64,000 nt of DNA from Terriglobia bacterium. GTDB lineage: Bacteria; Acidobacteriota; Terriglobia; Bryobacterales; Bryobacteraceae. The notes under the pieces are model-generated. The model did no database searches, was not told where the DNA came from, and saw only the letters and a program-made list of their open reading frames with translations. Shown piece by piece: positions 52,471 through 61,204 of the stretch (positions within the stretch are counted from its first letter, which is position 1; every line of letters begins with the position of its first letter). The position numbers and the translations under genes were made by a program. The stretch covers positions 1 through 64,000 of the forward strand of contig JAIQFK010000012.1 in NCBI GenBank assembly GCA_020073305.1. Direction: 5' to 3'.

Positions 52471-52778
52471 TCAAGAAAGAAACCACTCAAGTCGTGTGCG
52501 TTGCGGAATTCCGGGCCAAGGAAGGCAAAACGGACGAACTCATTGCCGCCATGCACCCGCTCATGCAGCCGACCCACAAGGAGCCGGCGTGCATCCGCTA
52601 CGAGCTCAATCAGCGGCAGGACGATCCCCGCTGGATCACCTACATCGAAAAATGGAAAGACAAGAAGACCTTCGACGAGCACTGCGCCATGCCGTATATC
52701 ACGCATTTCTTTAACGATGTGCAGCCCGGCCTGGTGGAGAAATTTGAGGTGAAACTGTACCAGGAGCTGCTGCCGTAA
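52467..52778 (+). CDS. ABM-fold monooxygenase/isomerase, LsrG-like
   Basis: A 103-residue small ferredoxin-like (antibiotic biosynthesis monooxygenase) protein: [60 protein letters not shown]. LsrG, which isomerises phospho-dione before LsrF, has this same fold and size. The ATG overlaps the lsrF stop (ATGA), with CAGGAG six bases upstream. I infer the LsrG role from the fold and from lying directly behind lsrF. The sequence could equally be a quinol monooxygenase. Confidence 0.75.
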   Translation: MIKKETTQVVCVAEFRAKEGKTDELIAAMHPLMQPTHKEPACIRYELNQRQDDPRWITYIEKWKDKKTFDEHCAMPYITHFFNDVQPGLVEKFEVKLYQELLP

Positions 52779-52805
52779 ACCCTGAGCGCACAGGATAGGT
52801 TGACC

Positions 52806-53849
52806 ATGGGCGGGGCGCATGGAATAATGTCCCCCGTGCGCGTTCCCAGTAAGATGTGCGAAGACCAGGTTCGCGTGGTGGAGCCGCAGATCAATACCGA
52901 GGGGGTTCACGTCTGGCCTTTCGATCCCGCGTTCCCCGTCGATGTACGGTTCCTGAGCAGCAGCCAAGGCCACAACGTCCGAAAGAACCGCCACGATTAT
53001 TTCGAGCTCCTGTATCTGTGCGGCGGGACGGCTACCCTCGAGATCCAGGACCGCTCTTTGCCCCTTCATGAGGGCGATCTGGCGGTGGTTGGCAGCACGC
53101 TTTATCACCGGTTCGAATGCCGCACCGCGTCGCCCTTCACGGTAGGGGTGTTATTCTTCCAGCCGGATCTGATCCGGGCGGACGGCGGTCCCGACAACGC
53201 CGAGTACCTGACGCCATTCCTCCTGCAGGACTCACAGTTCCCTCACGTTGTTCCCGCGAAGAGCGGCATTCCCCACCAGGCCTTCGATCTGATGCAGCGC
53301 ATCCGAGTGGAACTGCCCGCCACGGCTCCGCGGGCCCGGCTCGCGGTCAAGACGTACCTGAAGATGATTCTCATCCTGCTGGTGAATCAATACGCCTCGT
53401 ATGCGGGAACCGTGGAGACCTTTCAGCGCCAGCAGCGCGCCCTCGAAAGGCTGCGACCGTTGTTCGAGCACCTGGAGGGAAACTTCAGCGACCCGATTCA
53501 AGTGCAGGAGGCCGCGAGAATCTGTGGGATGAGCGAGTCGCACTTCATGAGCTTTTTCAAACGGGCTACCGGGCAATCCTTCATGGCATATCTGAATCAC
53601 TGCCGGATCGAGCGCGCCCAGGCTTTGCTGGTAATGACCGACAAATCAGTTTCGGACATCGGCCAGGAGATGGGTTTCTGCGACCAGAGCTATTTCGGAA
53701 CCGTGTTTCGAAAACTAGTGGGGATGACGCCCGCCACATATCGCGCCAAATCCCGACCGCGGTCACCCGTCACGCGAGACCGTGGAGCCGCTACGGCGAG
53801 CCTGCTCACCCGAGTTGCCGCCGCGGGGAGCCTGGACACCACGCAATAG
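52806..53849 (+). CDS. AraC-family transcriptional regulator
   Basis: A 347-residue protein with a cupin-like ligand domain (about 40-150; HDYFELLYLCGGTATLEIQD, LPLHEGDLAVVG) and a C-terminal AraC double helix-turn-helix (about 225-325; IQVQEAARICGMSESHFMSF, SVSDIGQEMGFCDQSYFGTV). Cupin-AraC proteins sense sugars or related compounds. The start is ATG at 52806, with AGGAT upstream; ATG at 52827 or 52854 is also possible. It follows the ABM gene by 27 bases on the same strand, so it probably regulates the cluster. The control region at 46.6-46.8 kb is the likely target. Confidence 0.9.
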   Translation: MGGAHGIMSPVRVPSKMCEDQVRVVEPQINTEGVHVWPFDPAFPVDVRFLSSSQGHNVRKNRHDYFELLYLCGGTATLEIQDRSLPLHEGDLAVVGSTLYHRFECRTASPFTVGVLFFQPDLIRADGGPDNAEYLTPFLLQDSQFPHVVPAKSGIPHQAFDLMQRIRVELPATAPRARLAVKTYLKMILILLVNQYASYAGTVETFQRQQRALERLRPLFEHLEGNFSDPIQVQEAARICGMSESHFMSFFKRATGQSFMAYLNHCRIERAQALLVMTDKSVSDIGQEMGFCDQSYFGTVFRKLVGMTPATYRAKSRPRSPVTRDRGAATASLLTRVAAAGSLDTTQ

Positions 53850-53860
53850 CTACCCGCATT

Positions 53861-55393
53861 TCACTCCGTCAGCTTATAAAGAAAGATTGCGGCAGGCGTG
53901 GTTGCCGCCTGCTGCCGCAGTTTCTGGTGTTTTGCCATGGCGACGCGCGCCCCGTCTGCGTCTCCATCTTTCTGGAGGGCGAGTGCCAGCCGGTACCAGG
54001 CTTGATCGAAATCCGGTTTCAGCCTGGTTGCTTCCCGGTAATGAACAACCGCCTTGTGCCACTGCTTCAGTTCGGCACTGACGTTGCCCAGATCGAACTG
54101 CGCATCTGGCTGGCCCGGCGCGAGGGTGATGCTCTTTTCGAGCAATGGCAGTGCGCGGAGGGGATCACCATTTAGATCCACCAAATGTCCGAGCAAAGAG
54201 TACGGCAGATGCTGTTGGGGATGATCTTGGATGTAGGCGTTGAGCAGCGCCTCTGTTTCTTCGATCCGCTGGTGGCTTGCATCCGCGAAGAAGGTGAGGA
54301 AGTAGAGCGGCAGGTCTGAGCCCGGGAAAGTGTGTGCGGTCTGGATCAGGACTTCCGACGCCTGATCGTGATGTGCCGCGCCAAAGTACGCCAGACCCAG
54401 CGCCAGGCTAAGCTTCATGGAGCCCGGAAAATCTCTCCGCGCCGCCACCGCGGGCGGGATCGCAGCTTCGAAGTTCTGGTGTGCCAGCAGTTCGTGCAGA
54501 TAATCGAAGCGGTAATTCTCGTTGGACGGTTCGAGTTCCGCAGCTCTTTGGAACGCGTGCAAGGCCTCCAGGTATTTAGCCTGCTCCTCATAAGCTTCCG
54601 CCGCCAGATTGTTGATTTCCGCGGTGTCGCGCTCCTTCCGCAGCTTCTCGAGCGCATCGGCCGCCGGCCCAAACGCACCGTCCTTGAAGTACGCCAATGC
54701 CAGGTTATAGGCGATGTCGTAGGAGCGAGAATCGCGTTCCAGCGCCGCTCGCAAGGTCACGATGGCGCCTTTGTAATCGCCGGCTTCCGCTTGCATGGCG
54801 CCGGCGTGGCTGAGCGTTGCCGCTCCGGGCGGTGAGAGTTTCTCGACCCTTATCGCAGTGCGGCGCGCCTCTTCAAACCGCTTGAGGTGGAGCTGCATCT
54901 CGAAAATCTGCAGCCAGAGCGGGAGATCTTTTGGAGAAAGTCCCGCCGCCTTCTGCAGTTCAGGAAGCGCCAGAGCCGGTTTCCCCTCAGATAACAACAA
55001 GAGCCCGAGACTTCGGAACGCATCGATGCTACGGGGGTTGAGTTCGGCCGCCGCGCGAAACTCCGCCTCCGCGGACGGCATTGCGCCGCGCTGCGCGTAG
55101 TGTTTTCCAAGATTGATATGAACCGCGGGATCTTGTGGGAGCAATCCGGCGGCGCTCCGCAGATGCTCCTCGGCCAATCCAGGTTGGTTCTGCTCGTCGT
55201 AGAGGATCCCGGCGAGCATGTGTGCGCGGCCATCACCGGGAACGGCGCGCAGCCGCGTTTCCAGTTCTTCCTGCGCCCAGCCGACGTTATGCTCTTGAAG
55301 AGCGCGCTCCACGCGCGCGTAGTCGAAGGATTGGCCGGCCGCGACCTGGGTACTCCAGAGGATGAAGCTGGAAGCCACCAACGCCCGTAGCAT
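53861..55393 (-). CDS. Exported TPR-repeat protein
   Basis: A 510-residue protein with a signal peptide (LRALVASSFILWSTQVAAG) and about twelve tetratricopeptide repeats, from residue 25 to the end (AHMLAGILYDEQNQPGLAEE, AVHINLGKHYAQRGAMPSAE, AQFDLGNVSAELKQWHKAVV, AWYRLALALQKDGDADGARV). The scaffold role and partners are unknown. It lies tail-to-tail with the AraC regulator gene (11 bases between stops), so it is not part of that cluster. Its start faces the 3' end of the second TonB receptor gene. Confidence 0.85.
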   Translation of the reverse strand: MLRALVASSFILWSTQVAAGQSFDYARVERALQEHNVGWAQEELETRLRAVPGDGRAHMLAGILYDEQNQPGLAEEHLRSAAGLLPQDPAVHINLGKHYAQRGAMPSAEAEFRAAAELNPRSIDAFRSLGLLLLSEGKPALALPELQKAAGLSPKDLPLWLQIFEMQLHLKRFEEARRTAIRVEKLSPPGAATLSHAGAMQAEAGDYKGAIVTLRAALERDSRSYDIAYNLALAYFKDGAFGPAADALEKLRKERDTAEINNLAAEAYEEQAKYLEALHAFQRAAELEPSNENYRFDYLHELLAHQNFEAAIPPAVAARRDFPGSMKLSLALGLAYFGAAHHDQASEVLIQTAHTFPGSDLPLYFLTFFADASHQRIEETEALLNAYIQDHPQQHLPYSLLGHLVDLNGDPLRALPLLEKSITLAPGQPDAQFDLGNVSAELKQWHKAVVHYREATRLKPDFDQAWYRLALALQKDGDADGARVAMAKHQKLRQQAATTPAAIFLYKLTE

Positions 55394-55545
55394 TATGCCT
55401 CGCGGCTGGCCTGGTCAAAACGCCCCCTTGACAGCGTTCGGCGGAAACCAGCTATCCGCCGCAGCAGGGCCGAGGGCGTGGCCGGCGAAAACGGCTGAAG
55501 TTGATCCGAAGAGACCCTGAGCAGATTCTTCAGTATGACAGCCGC

Positions 55546-58500
55546 TTACCAATATACCTTCAATGCTCCCTGCACTTGTCTTGGGGAGTTTGCCTGCCCG
55601 GTAATGACCCCAAAACTGCCCGAGTTGAGGGTGGCGTTCGGCGCCGCGAAAACAACACGGTTGAAAGCGTTGTAGGCTTCGAGCCGCAACTCGATACGCG
55701 CCCCTTCACGAAGCTTCGCTAAGGAAAACTCCTTGAAGAGTGACGCGTTGGTGTTAAAGATGCCCGGCTGCCGGCAGCTTCCTTCCGTACGCGGCGCGGT
55801 CCCCAATGCGAAAGGAGTTGGCGTAACCACCACTTCCGGATTGGCGAAATAGTTGTTCAGAATGTTGCTCGAGCTGCACTTCAGTGCGCCCGTCAGATCC
55901 GGTCTCTGGCCGCCGTAGGTGGGCAGACTCTGGCCGCCGTTCAGCCCCAGGGCAATGGGCCTGCCATCGCTGAAGCGCCAAATGCCGTTGGTCTGCCACC
56001 CTCCTATGACTGCATTGAGCACGGGGTTCATGGTGCTGCCTAAAGGTTTCCCGCGCCCGATGGGCAACTCGTAGGTGTAACTGAACTGGAGGAATCGTGG
56101 AATGTCGAAGCTCGACAGACTTCGCTCGAGCCTGTAATTGTTCGGATCCTGCAGGCTGCTCTGGCCGCCCAGCCATCCCTGGGTTGTGGAGGCGTCATCG
56201 ATCGACTTTGACCACGTGTAAGTCATCAAGACCTGGAGACCGTGTGAGAATCGCTTTTCCAGCTTGATCTGAAGCGCGTGGTAAATGGAATTGGCAACCA
56301 GCGGCTGGTCGCCACTGAAACTGGTGTACTGCGGGAAAGGCAACTGCAGCTGCCAGGCAGGCACAGTCGGTTGCGAAAGCGAGCTGTTGGGGTCTTTGAT
56401 AACTCCAAAGAACGGATTGGGAACGTACGTGTTGAGCGCAGCAATCTGATCCGGACCGTACTTCTCAATCTGGGGGCCGAGAATGTCCAGGTTCGAAGCG
56501 TTGCCAAACTGTAAGTGCGTGCCCTTCTTGCCGATGTAAGTTAAATCCAGGAGGAAGCTCGAAGGCAATTCTCTCTGGATGCCAAGGCTCCATACCTGCT
56601 CGTAAGGAATGGTCGAGTCAATGGAAGGAATGGGGCCTAGCGCGCCAAAGCCGATATCGTTCATAAGGCCGAGAGTGTTTCCAGGTGGAACCTTCGGCCC
56701 TACAATGGGGAACGGATCACTAAATCTGCCCCATGGCGTTGCGTGGTCGTTCTGGTAGCTGGTAAGCCATGGAGTGGTCTCGTCGTAGCCCTGGTATCCG
56801 GGAGCCCCTGTGCCGGCCGATCCCGAGTTGCCAATCCCAAAGAAAATGCCATAGCCTCCCCGTATGACGGTCTTGGCGATAGGCTGATAGGCAAAGCCGA
56901 AGCGTGGCGCGATATTCTTGTAGTCGATGTTGTAGCTGTTACGGTTGTTGGGGCTCATAAAGATCTCGCCCCCGTGCAAGGTCCCCAGGGAGGGTACCTG
57001 GAGCGGCGAGACGACTGTCGTAGACAGTTCATTCATCCGGTTGAAACGTTCACTTCTGGGTGTGTTGATGTCGTAGCGGATTCCCACATTGAGCGTCAGC
57101 TTCTTGCTGACCTTCCAGTTATCCTGAAAAAAGCCACCCACCTGGAAGCTCTGTGTTGTTACATAGTTCGGGACCTCATATTGTCCCCAGGACCCGGGGC
57201 CGCCGACGCCGGTGAGGAAGCTCGCAATGGAATCGCCACCACCCGAAAACGGAAACTCAGATGTGCTGGTGAAGTCATAACTGAACAGTCCTGCCGGAGT
57301 CGCGGGAAGCGTATAGCTCATGCGGTGCATCCGGCCCTCGGCTCCGAACTTAAAATCGTGCTTTCCTTTGACCCACGTGAGCGCACCCAGCAGATGATGG
57401 ACATCGGAGCCTTCGCGCGCACAGCACCAGGGTTGGGTTCCAAGGCTGACCCCGCCGAGCGATGGGATGGTCGATGCCGCTTGCGCGTAATTCGAGAAAT
57501 AGATGACGGGGAGCTCGTTAAGCCCCGAGCGATTCATGTATTCCGGCATTCCCAGCGTCGTGACGGGATTAATGCCCTTGTAGGGAGCCTGCCCCGAGAT
57601 GATCGTCTGCAAATATGCACCGCGCGTGATCCCATACGATGCCGTCAACAGCAGCGTCGGACTGAACGTGTGGGTATGATTGATGGCCGCCAGGTGAGCC
57701 GTCGCAATGTAAGTACCCACGGAACAGCCATCCGCTGCATTGCCAAAACAGTTCACGGGTGGTTGGGAGTTCTGATCTTTGGAGTACTTGACGCTCGTCA
57801 GGTCGTGGTCGCTGAAACGGTGATCGATTTTGATGTCGTATTGGTCGTTCTGGCTCCTGGCAGCGGTCGAACTACGCCAATTGGCGTAGGGGTTGTATCC
57901 GGAGGTCCCGACGTCGAAGTTGGGCTGGGGCGTGTATTGAATGTATTTCAGGGCGATGGGATCGATAAGGTTTCCGGGCTGCGCCGCCAGTTGATAGGGG
58001 GTGCCATTGAGCTTTGGGTTACCCGGGCTCATGTAAGTAATCATGTTGTTGAAGGGAACGAAGCCGGAGCGCACCGGACCGCCTTGATTAGCGTCGTACA
58101 CGCCCGTGTACGGATCCCATAGTTGCCCGTCGGGGCTGGAGCACATGCCGCGGGAGTCAAAACTGCCGCCCGCACGGCCGCATAATTCTCCGAAGTTACC
58201 CGTCCGCTCCGCCGCACTGGGCACGCCAGCCACGAAGGCCTCGAGCGAGGCCGCACGCGTGCCGTCGTAGTCGAAAAAGAAGAAGGTCTTGTCGCGCTTA
58301 ATCGGCCCGCCGACTGTGCCGCCGAAGTTGTTCTGCTTCAGCGGCGGAATGGGGATACCGGCGGCATTGTTGAAGAAACTATTAGCGTTCAGTACCTGGT
58401 TACGCAGAAAGTCGTAGCCGCTTCCATGAAACTTGTTGGTGCCCGAGCGGGTCACCATGTTGATGATCGTGGACCCCGTAAAGCCATACTCCGCACTAAA

Positions 58501-59217
58501 ATTGGAGCCCTGGACGGAGAACTCTTCCACCGCATCCACCGAAGGGGTGTAAGTCGGCATGAGAATGTTGGCGTGTTGCTCGAAGTTGGACGTGGTGACG
58601 CCGTCAATCAGGAAATCGACGGTGGAGTTGCGGCTGCCGTTGGAAACGAAGTTGTTCGCCGTGCAGAATCCACCACTCGACCCGGCGCCGGTGAAGCCCG
58701 CAGGACACGTGTTGTCGATCTCCATAATCCCGGGCGTGAGGAAGGCCAGATTCGTAACCGATCGGCCCAGCAACGGCAGATCGTTGATGAATTTCCGGTC
58801 CACCAGTTGGCCCGTAACGGCATCCTGTGTCGCCAGCACAGGCGCGGCGCCGGTGATCTCAACGGCCTGAGCGGCTGTGCCGACCTGGAGGGAGAAATTC
58901 ACGGTTACGTTCTGATTCACGTCGAGCTTGATGTCACTTTGGGTCGATGTCTGGAAACCCTGGGCCTCGACGGAGATCTTGTAAGTTCCCGGCGCAGCAT
59001 TAGTGAATCGATAGCGGCCCGTCGCATCGGTGGTGGCCGTAAAGGTATAACCCTTGCCTTGATCCACCAACTCGATTTTGGCGTTCGGAATCACAGCCGT
59101 AGATGGGTCCGAAACCACGCCCGTGACGGTGCTGGTATAAAGCTGAGCCCACGCGGCGGCGGACATCAGCATCAGCAACGCCAGACCACAAAGGCTTGTA
59201 AGCTTAGACTTCTTCAT
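55546..59217 (-). CDS. Oar-like TonB-dependent receptor
   Basis: A 1223-residue outer-membrane protein. ATG at 59217 gives the signal peptide (LTSLCGLALLMLMSAAAWAQ); a GTG-type start ten codons upstream is unlikely. A carboxypeptidase-regulatory-like domain follows (STVTGVVSDPSTAVIPNAKI), then a plug (AVTGQLVDRKFINDLPLLGR, NSTVDFLIDGVTTSNFEQ) and a large barrel ending GALKVYW. It is the same general family as the receptor at 29240 but with distinct loops, including a cysteine pair near LCGRAGG/MCSSPDG. It probably imports a large ligand. It is adjacent to, and divergent from, a DUF5060/DUF4038 glycosidase-like gene. Confidence 0.87.
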   Translation of the reverse strand: MKKSKLTSLCGLALLMLMSAAAWAQLYTSTVTGVVSDPSTAVIPNAKIELVDQGKGYTFTATTDATGRYRFTNAAPGTYKISVEAQGFQTSTQSDIKLDVNQNVTVNFSLQVGTAAQAVEITGAAPVLATQDAVTGQLVDRKFINDLPLLGRSVTNLAFLTPGIMEIDNTCPAGFTGAGSSGGFCTANNFVSNGSRNSTVDFLIDGVTTSNFEQHANILMPTYTPSVDAVEEFSVQGSNFSAEYGFTGSTIINMVTRSGTNKFHGSGYDFLRNQVLNANSFFNNAAGIPIPPLKQNNFGGTVGGPIKRDKTFFFFDYDGTRAASLEAFVAGVPSAAERTGNFGELCGRAGGSFDSRGMCSSPDGQLWDPYTGVYDANQGGPVRSGFVPFNNMITYMSPGNPKLNGTPYQLAAQPGNLIDPIALKYIQYTPQPNFDVGTSGYNPYANWRSSTAARSQNDQYDIKIDHRFSDHDLTSVKYSKDQNSQPPVNCFGNAADGCSVGTYIATAHLAAINHTHTFSPTLLLTASYGITRGAYLQTIISGQAPYKGINPVTTLGMPEYMNRSGLNELPVIYFSNYAQAASTIPSLGGVSLGTQPWCCAREGSDVHHLLGALTWVKGKHDFKFGAEGRMHRMSYTLPATPAGLFSYDFTSTSEFPFSGGGDSIASFLTGVGGPGSWGQYEVPNYVTTQSFQVGGFFQDNWKVSKKLTLNVGIRYDINTPRSERFNRMNELSTTVVSPLQVPSLGTLHGGEIFMSPNNRNSYNIDYKNIAPRFGFAYQPIAKTVIRGGYGIFFGIGNSGSAGTGAPGYQGYDETTPWLTSYQNDHATPWGRFSDPFPIVGPKVPPGNTLGLMNDIGFGALGPIPSIDSTIPYEQVWSLGIQRELPSSFLLDLTYIGKKGTHLQFGNASNLDILGPQIEKYGPDQIAALNTYVPNPFFGVIKDPNSSLSQPTVPAWQLQLPFPQYTSFSGDQPLVANSIYHALQIKLEKRFSHGLQVLMTYTWSKSIDDASTTQGWLGGQSSLQDPNNYRLERSLSSFDIPRFLQFSYTYELPIGRGKPLGSTMNPVLNAVIGGWQTNGIWRFSDGRPIALGLNGGQSLPTYGGQRPDLTGALKCSSSNILNNYFANPEVVVTPTPFALGTAPRTEGSCRQPGIFNTNASLFKEFSLAKLREGARIELRLEAYNAFNRVVFAAPNATLNSGSFGVITGQANSPRQVQGALKVYW

Positions 59218-59573
59218 GCGTTCGACTCCTATTGCTCGCCAGCCCATGGACCAACAGCGACGAAGACCCCCAGGGAACCCGTACAGTGAGTCCTAGAACC
59301 CTAAGAGCTTCGCTCTGCTAGGCTTGGCCGCGAAACTAATATGAACAGAGTAGGCCGAACCGTGCGGGCGTGTCTATGGTAAAGGCATCGGAAACTCTTG
59401 TAAAACTATGATTCCCCTCTTGACGCTCGGACCCAGTCGGGACTGCAATTACTCGATGCGCTAGAGAGACTTAAGACCGTTGACAGATCAGAGGATTTTG
59501 AGAACCATTCGTAGGCTTCCCATAGACACGCGGTTGGCCGGTCCCGTACGCTGAAGCGGAATCTGGAGGGTGC
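59218..59573. other. Divergent control region between receptor and glycosidase-like gene
   Basis: About 350 bases hold the promoters of the leftward TonB receptor and rightward glycosidase-like gene. A hairpin occurs here: AGAGC (59304-59308) pairs with GCTCT (59312-59316) around TTC, flanked by CCTAG (59292-59296) and CTAGG (59318-59322). Its role is unknown. No gene is present. Confidence 0.5.
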
Positions 59574-61199
59574 ATGGCTCGCCACACTGTAGTCCTGGGT
59601 TTGACGCTGCTGCCGGTGTTGCTGGGAGCGCCGAGAGAGGTCTCATTCTCGCAGCCGGCAGGAAACATCGAAGCCTATGATTTTGTCGAGATCACGGTGA
59701 CCGTTGCCGGACCCGACGCGGGCAATCCGTTCACCGGCGCTACAGTGAGCGGTTCGTTCGGGAAAGCCGGCGCAGCCGCGCGCACCGCGGTCGAAGGGTT
59801 CAGCGATTCGCCGGACGGCAGCGTGTTCCGCATTCGCTTCATGCCGTCTTCGCCAGGCGACTATGCGTACTCAATCGCTTACCGTCAGGGAGACTTTGAG
59901 AAGACGAATACGGGAACGTTTCACGCCACCGACGGCCACCGGAAGGGCCCGATCCGCGTGGATGCGAAGTACCCTTGGCATTTCATCTGGGAAGGAACGG
60001 GCGAACACTATTTCTTCAACGGAACGACGGCGTTCTGGCTGATGGGCTGGCGCGACGAGAGCAGCATCGAGTACAGCATCGAACGCCTGCACCGGCTCAA
60101 GATCAACCGGCTCCGCGTGCTGGTGGCGGGTAATGCCAACATGTTCTGGGGCGAGCCGGTGATGACGGGCGAGAATTTTACCTATGCCCTGCGGCCGTGG
60201 ATTGCGAAGGATCCGGAGAGCTTCGACCACCCCGGCATCGACTACACGCGCTTCAACATTCCTTACTGGAAAAAATGGGAGCGCATGCTGCGGTTCGCGC
60301 GGGAGCGCGACGTGATCATCTCGGTGGTTCAGGATATTTCCACGCACAAGGCGCAGCCGGTGGAATATAGCGAGGACGAGCGGCGCTACCTCCGTTACAT
60401 GGTGGCGCGGCTGAGCGCGTTCTCGAACATCACCTACGACCTGGGAGACGACATGGACAGTTTCCGCGACGAGAAGTGGGTGCATGCAACCGGAACGCTG
60501 ATCGAGACCTGGGACCCCTACAAGCACCTGGGCACGAGCCATCCGGTGCATCGTGAGAACCAGGACCGGGCGTCCGAGTGGTTCGGATTCACCTCGATTC
60601 AGGACTGGCGCCGCCCGCAACACCCTCTGATGCTGGAGGAGCGGGAGATCCAAAAGAAGACCGGCCGCATCATTCCGCAAACCAACGAAGAGTACGGCTA
60701 CGAGGATCACTATCCGCACTGGGCGCCGGGGCCGGGGACGGACTCGCCGGAGACGCTGCGGCAAATGGCTTGGGAAATCGCCATGGCGGGCGCGTATGGA
60801 ACGGCGGGCGAGACCTGCCGCCGCGGCACGAACATCTGGCCCGACACGGGCGGCGGCTGGATCAACGGGCGGAGCGATGACACCACGGTCATGCTCAACG
60901 GCTACGAGCACATGGTGGATTTCTTCACCAGTTTCGAATGGTGGAAGACCGAGCCGCACGACGAACTGGTCAACAACGGCGCGTTTTGCCTGGCGAAACC
61001 CGGCGAGATCTACGCGGTGTATCTGCCGAAAGAAGGTGATGTGACGATCAAGCTCGAGCCGGGGACCTATCAGGCGACCTGGTTCAGCGCGTTCACTGGA
61101 CAGAAGATTCCGCTGCCGCCGGTTCAAGGGAGTGTTTGGACCTCGCCGAAGACCCCGGGCTGGCTGGACTGGGCGCTGCTCCTCGAGAAGCGGCGCTAG
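59574..61199 (+). CDS. Exported DUF5060/DUF4038 glycosidase-like protein
   Basis: A 541-residue protein with a signal peptide (VVLGLTLLPVLLGAP). Residues 20-120 form a DUF5060 beta domain (AYDFVEITVTVAGPDAGNPF). The DUF4038 barrel follows (YPWHFIWEGTGEHYFFNGTT, WLMGWRDESSIEYSIERLH). ITYDLGDDMD has Asp where many GH-A enzymes have the acid/base Glu, and PQTNEEYGYEDHYPHW offers a nucleophile Glu. GH140 apiosidases, in the DUF4038 group, also use an Asp/Glu pair, so activity is plausible. A C-terminal beta domain (YLPKEGDVTIKLEPGTYQAT) ends it. GGAGGG precedes the ATG. Confidence 0.82.
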   Translation: MARHTVVLGLTLLPVLLGAPREVSFSQPAGNIEAYDFVEITVTVAGPDAGNPFTGATVSGSFGKAGAAARTAVEGFSDSPDGSVFRIRFMPSSPGDYAYSIAYRQGDFEKTNTGTFHATDGHRKGPIRVDAKYPWHFIWEGTGEHYFFNGTTAFWLMGWRDESSIEYSIERLHRLKINRLRVLVAGNANMFWGEPVMTGENFTYALRPWIAKDPESFDHPGIDYTRFNIPYWKKWERMLRFARERDVIISVVQDISTHKAQPVEYSEDERRYLRYMVARLSAFSNITYDLGDDMDSFRDEKWVHATGTLIETWDPYKHLGTSHPVHRENQDRASEWFGFTSIQDWRRPQHPLMLEEREIQKKTGRIIPQTNEEYGYEDHYPHWAPGPGTDSPETLRQMAWEIAMAGAYGTAGETCRRGTNIWPDTGGGWINGRSDDTTVMLNGYEHMVDFFTSFEWWKTEPHDELVNNGAFCLAKPGEIYAVYLPKEGDVTIKLEPGTYQATWFSAFTGQKIPLPPVQGSVWTSPKTPGWLDWALLLEKRR

Positions 61200-61204
61200 A
61201 AGCG

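Noticed and set aside
56743-58122. 459-residue open frame on the plus strand
   Set aside because: Antisense to the TonB-dependent receptor barrel; no recognisable fold.
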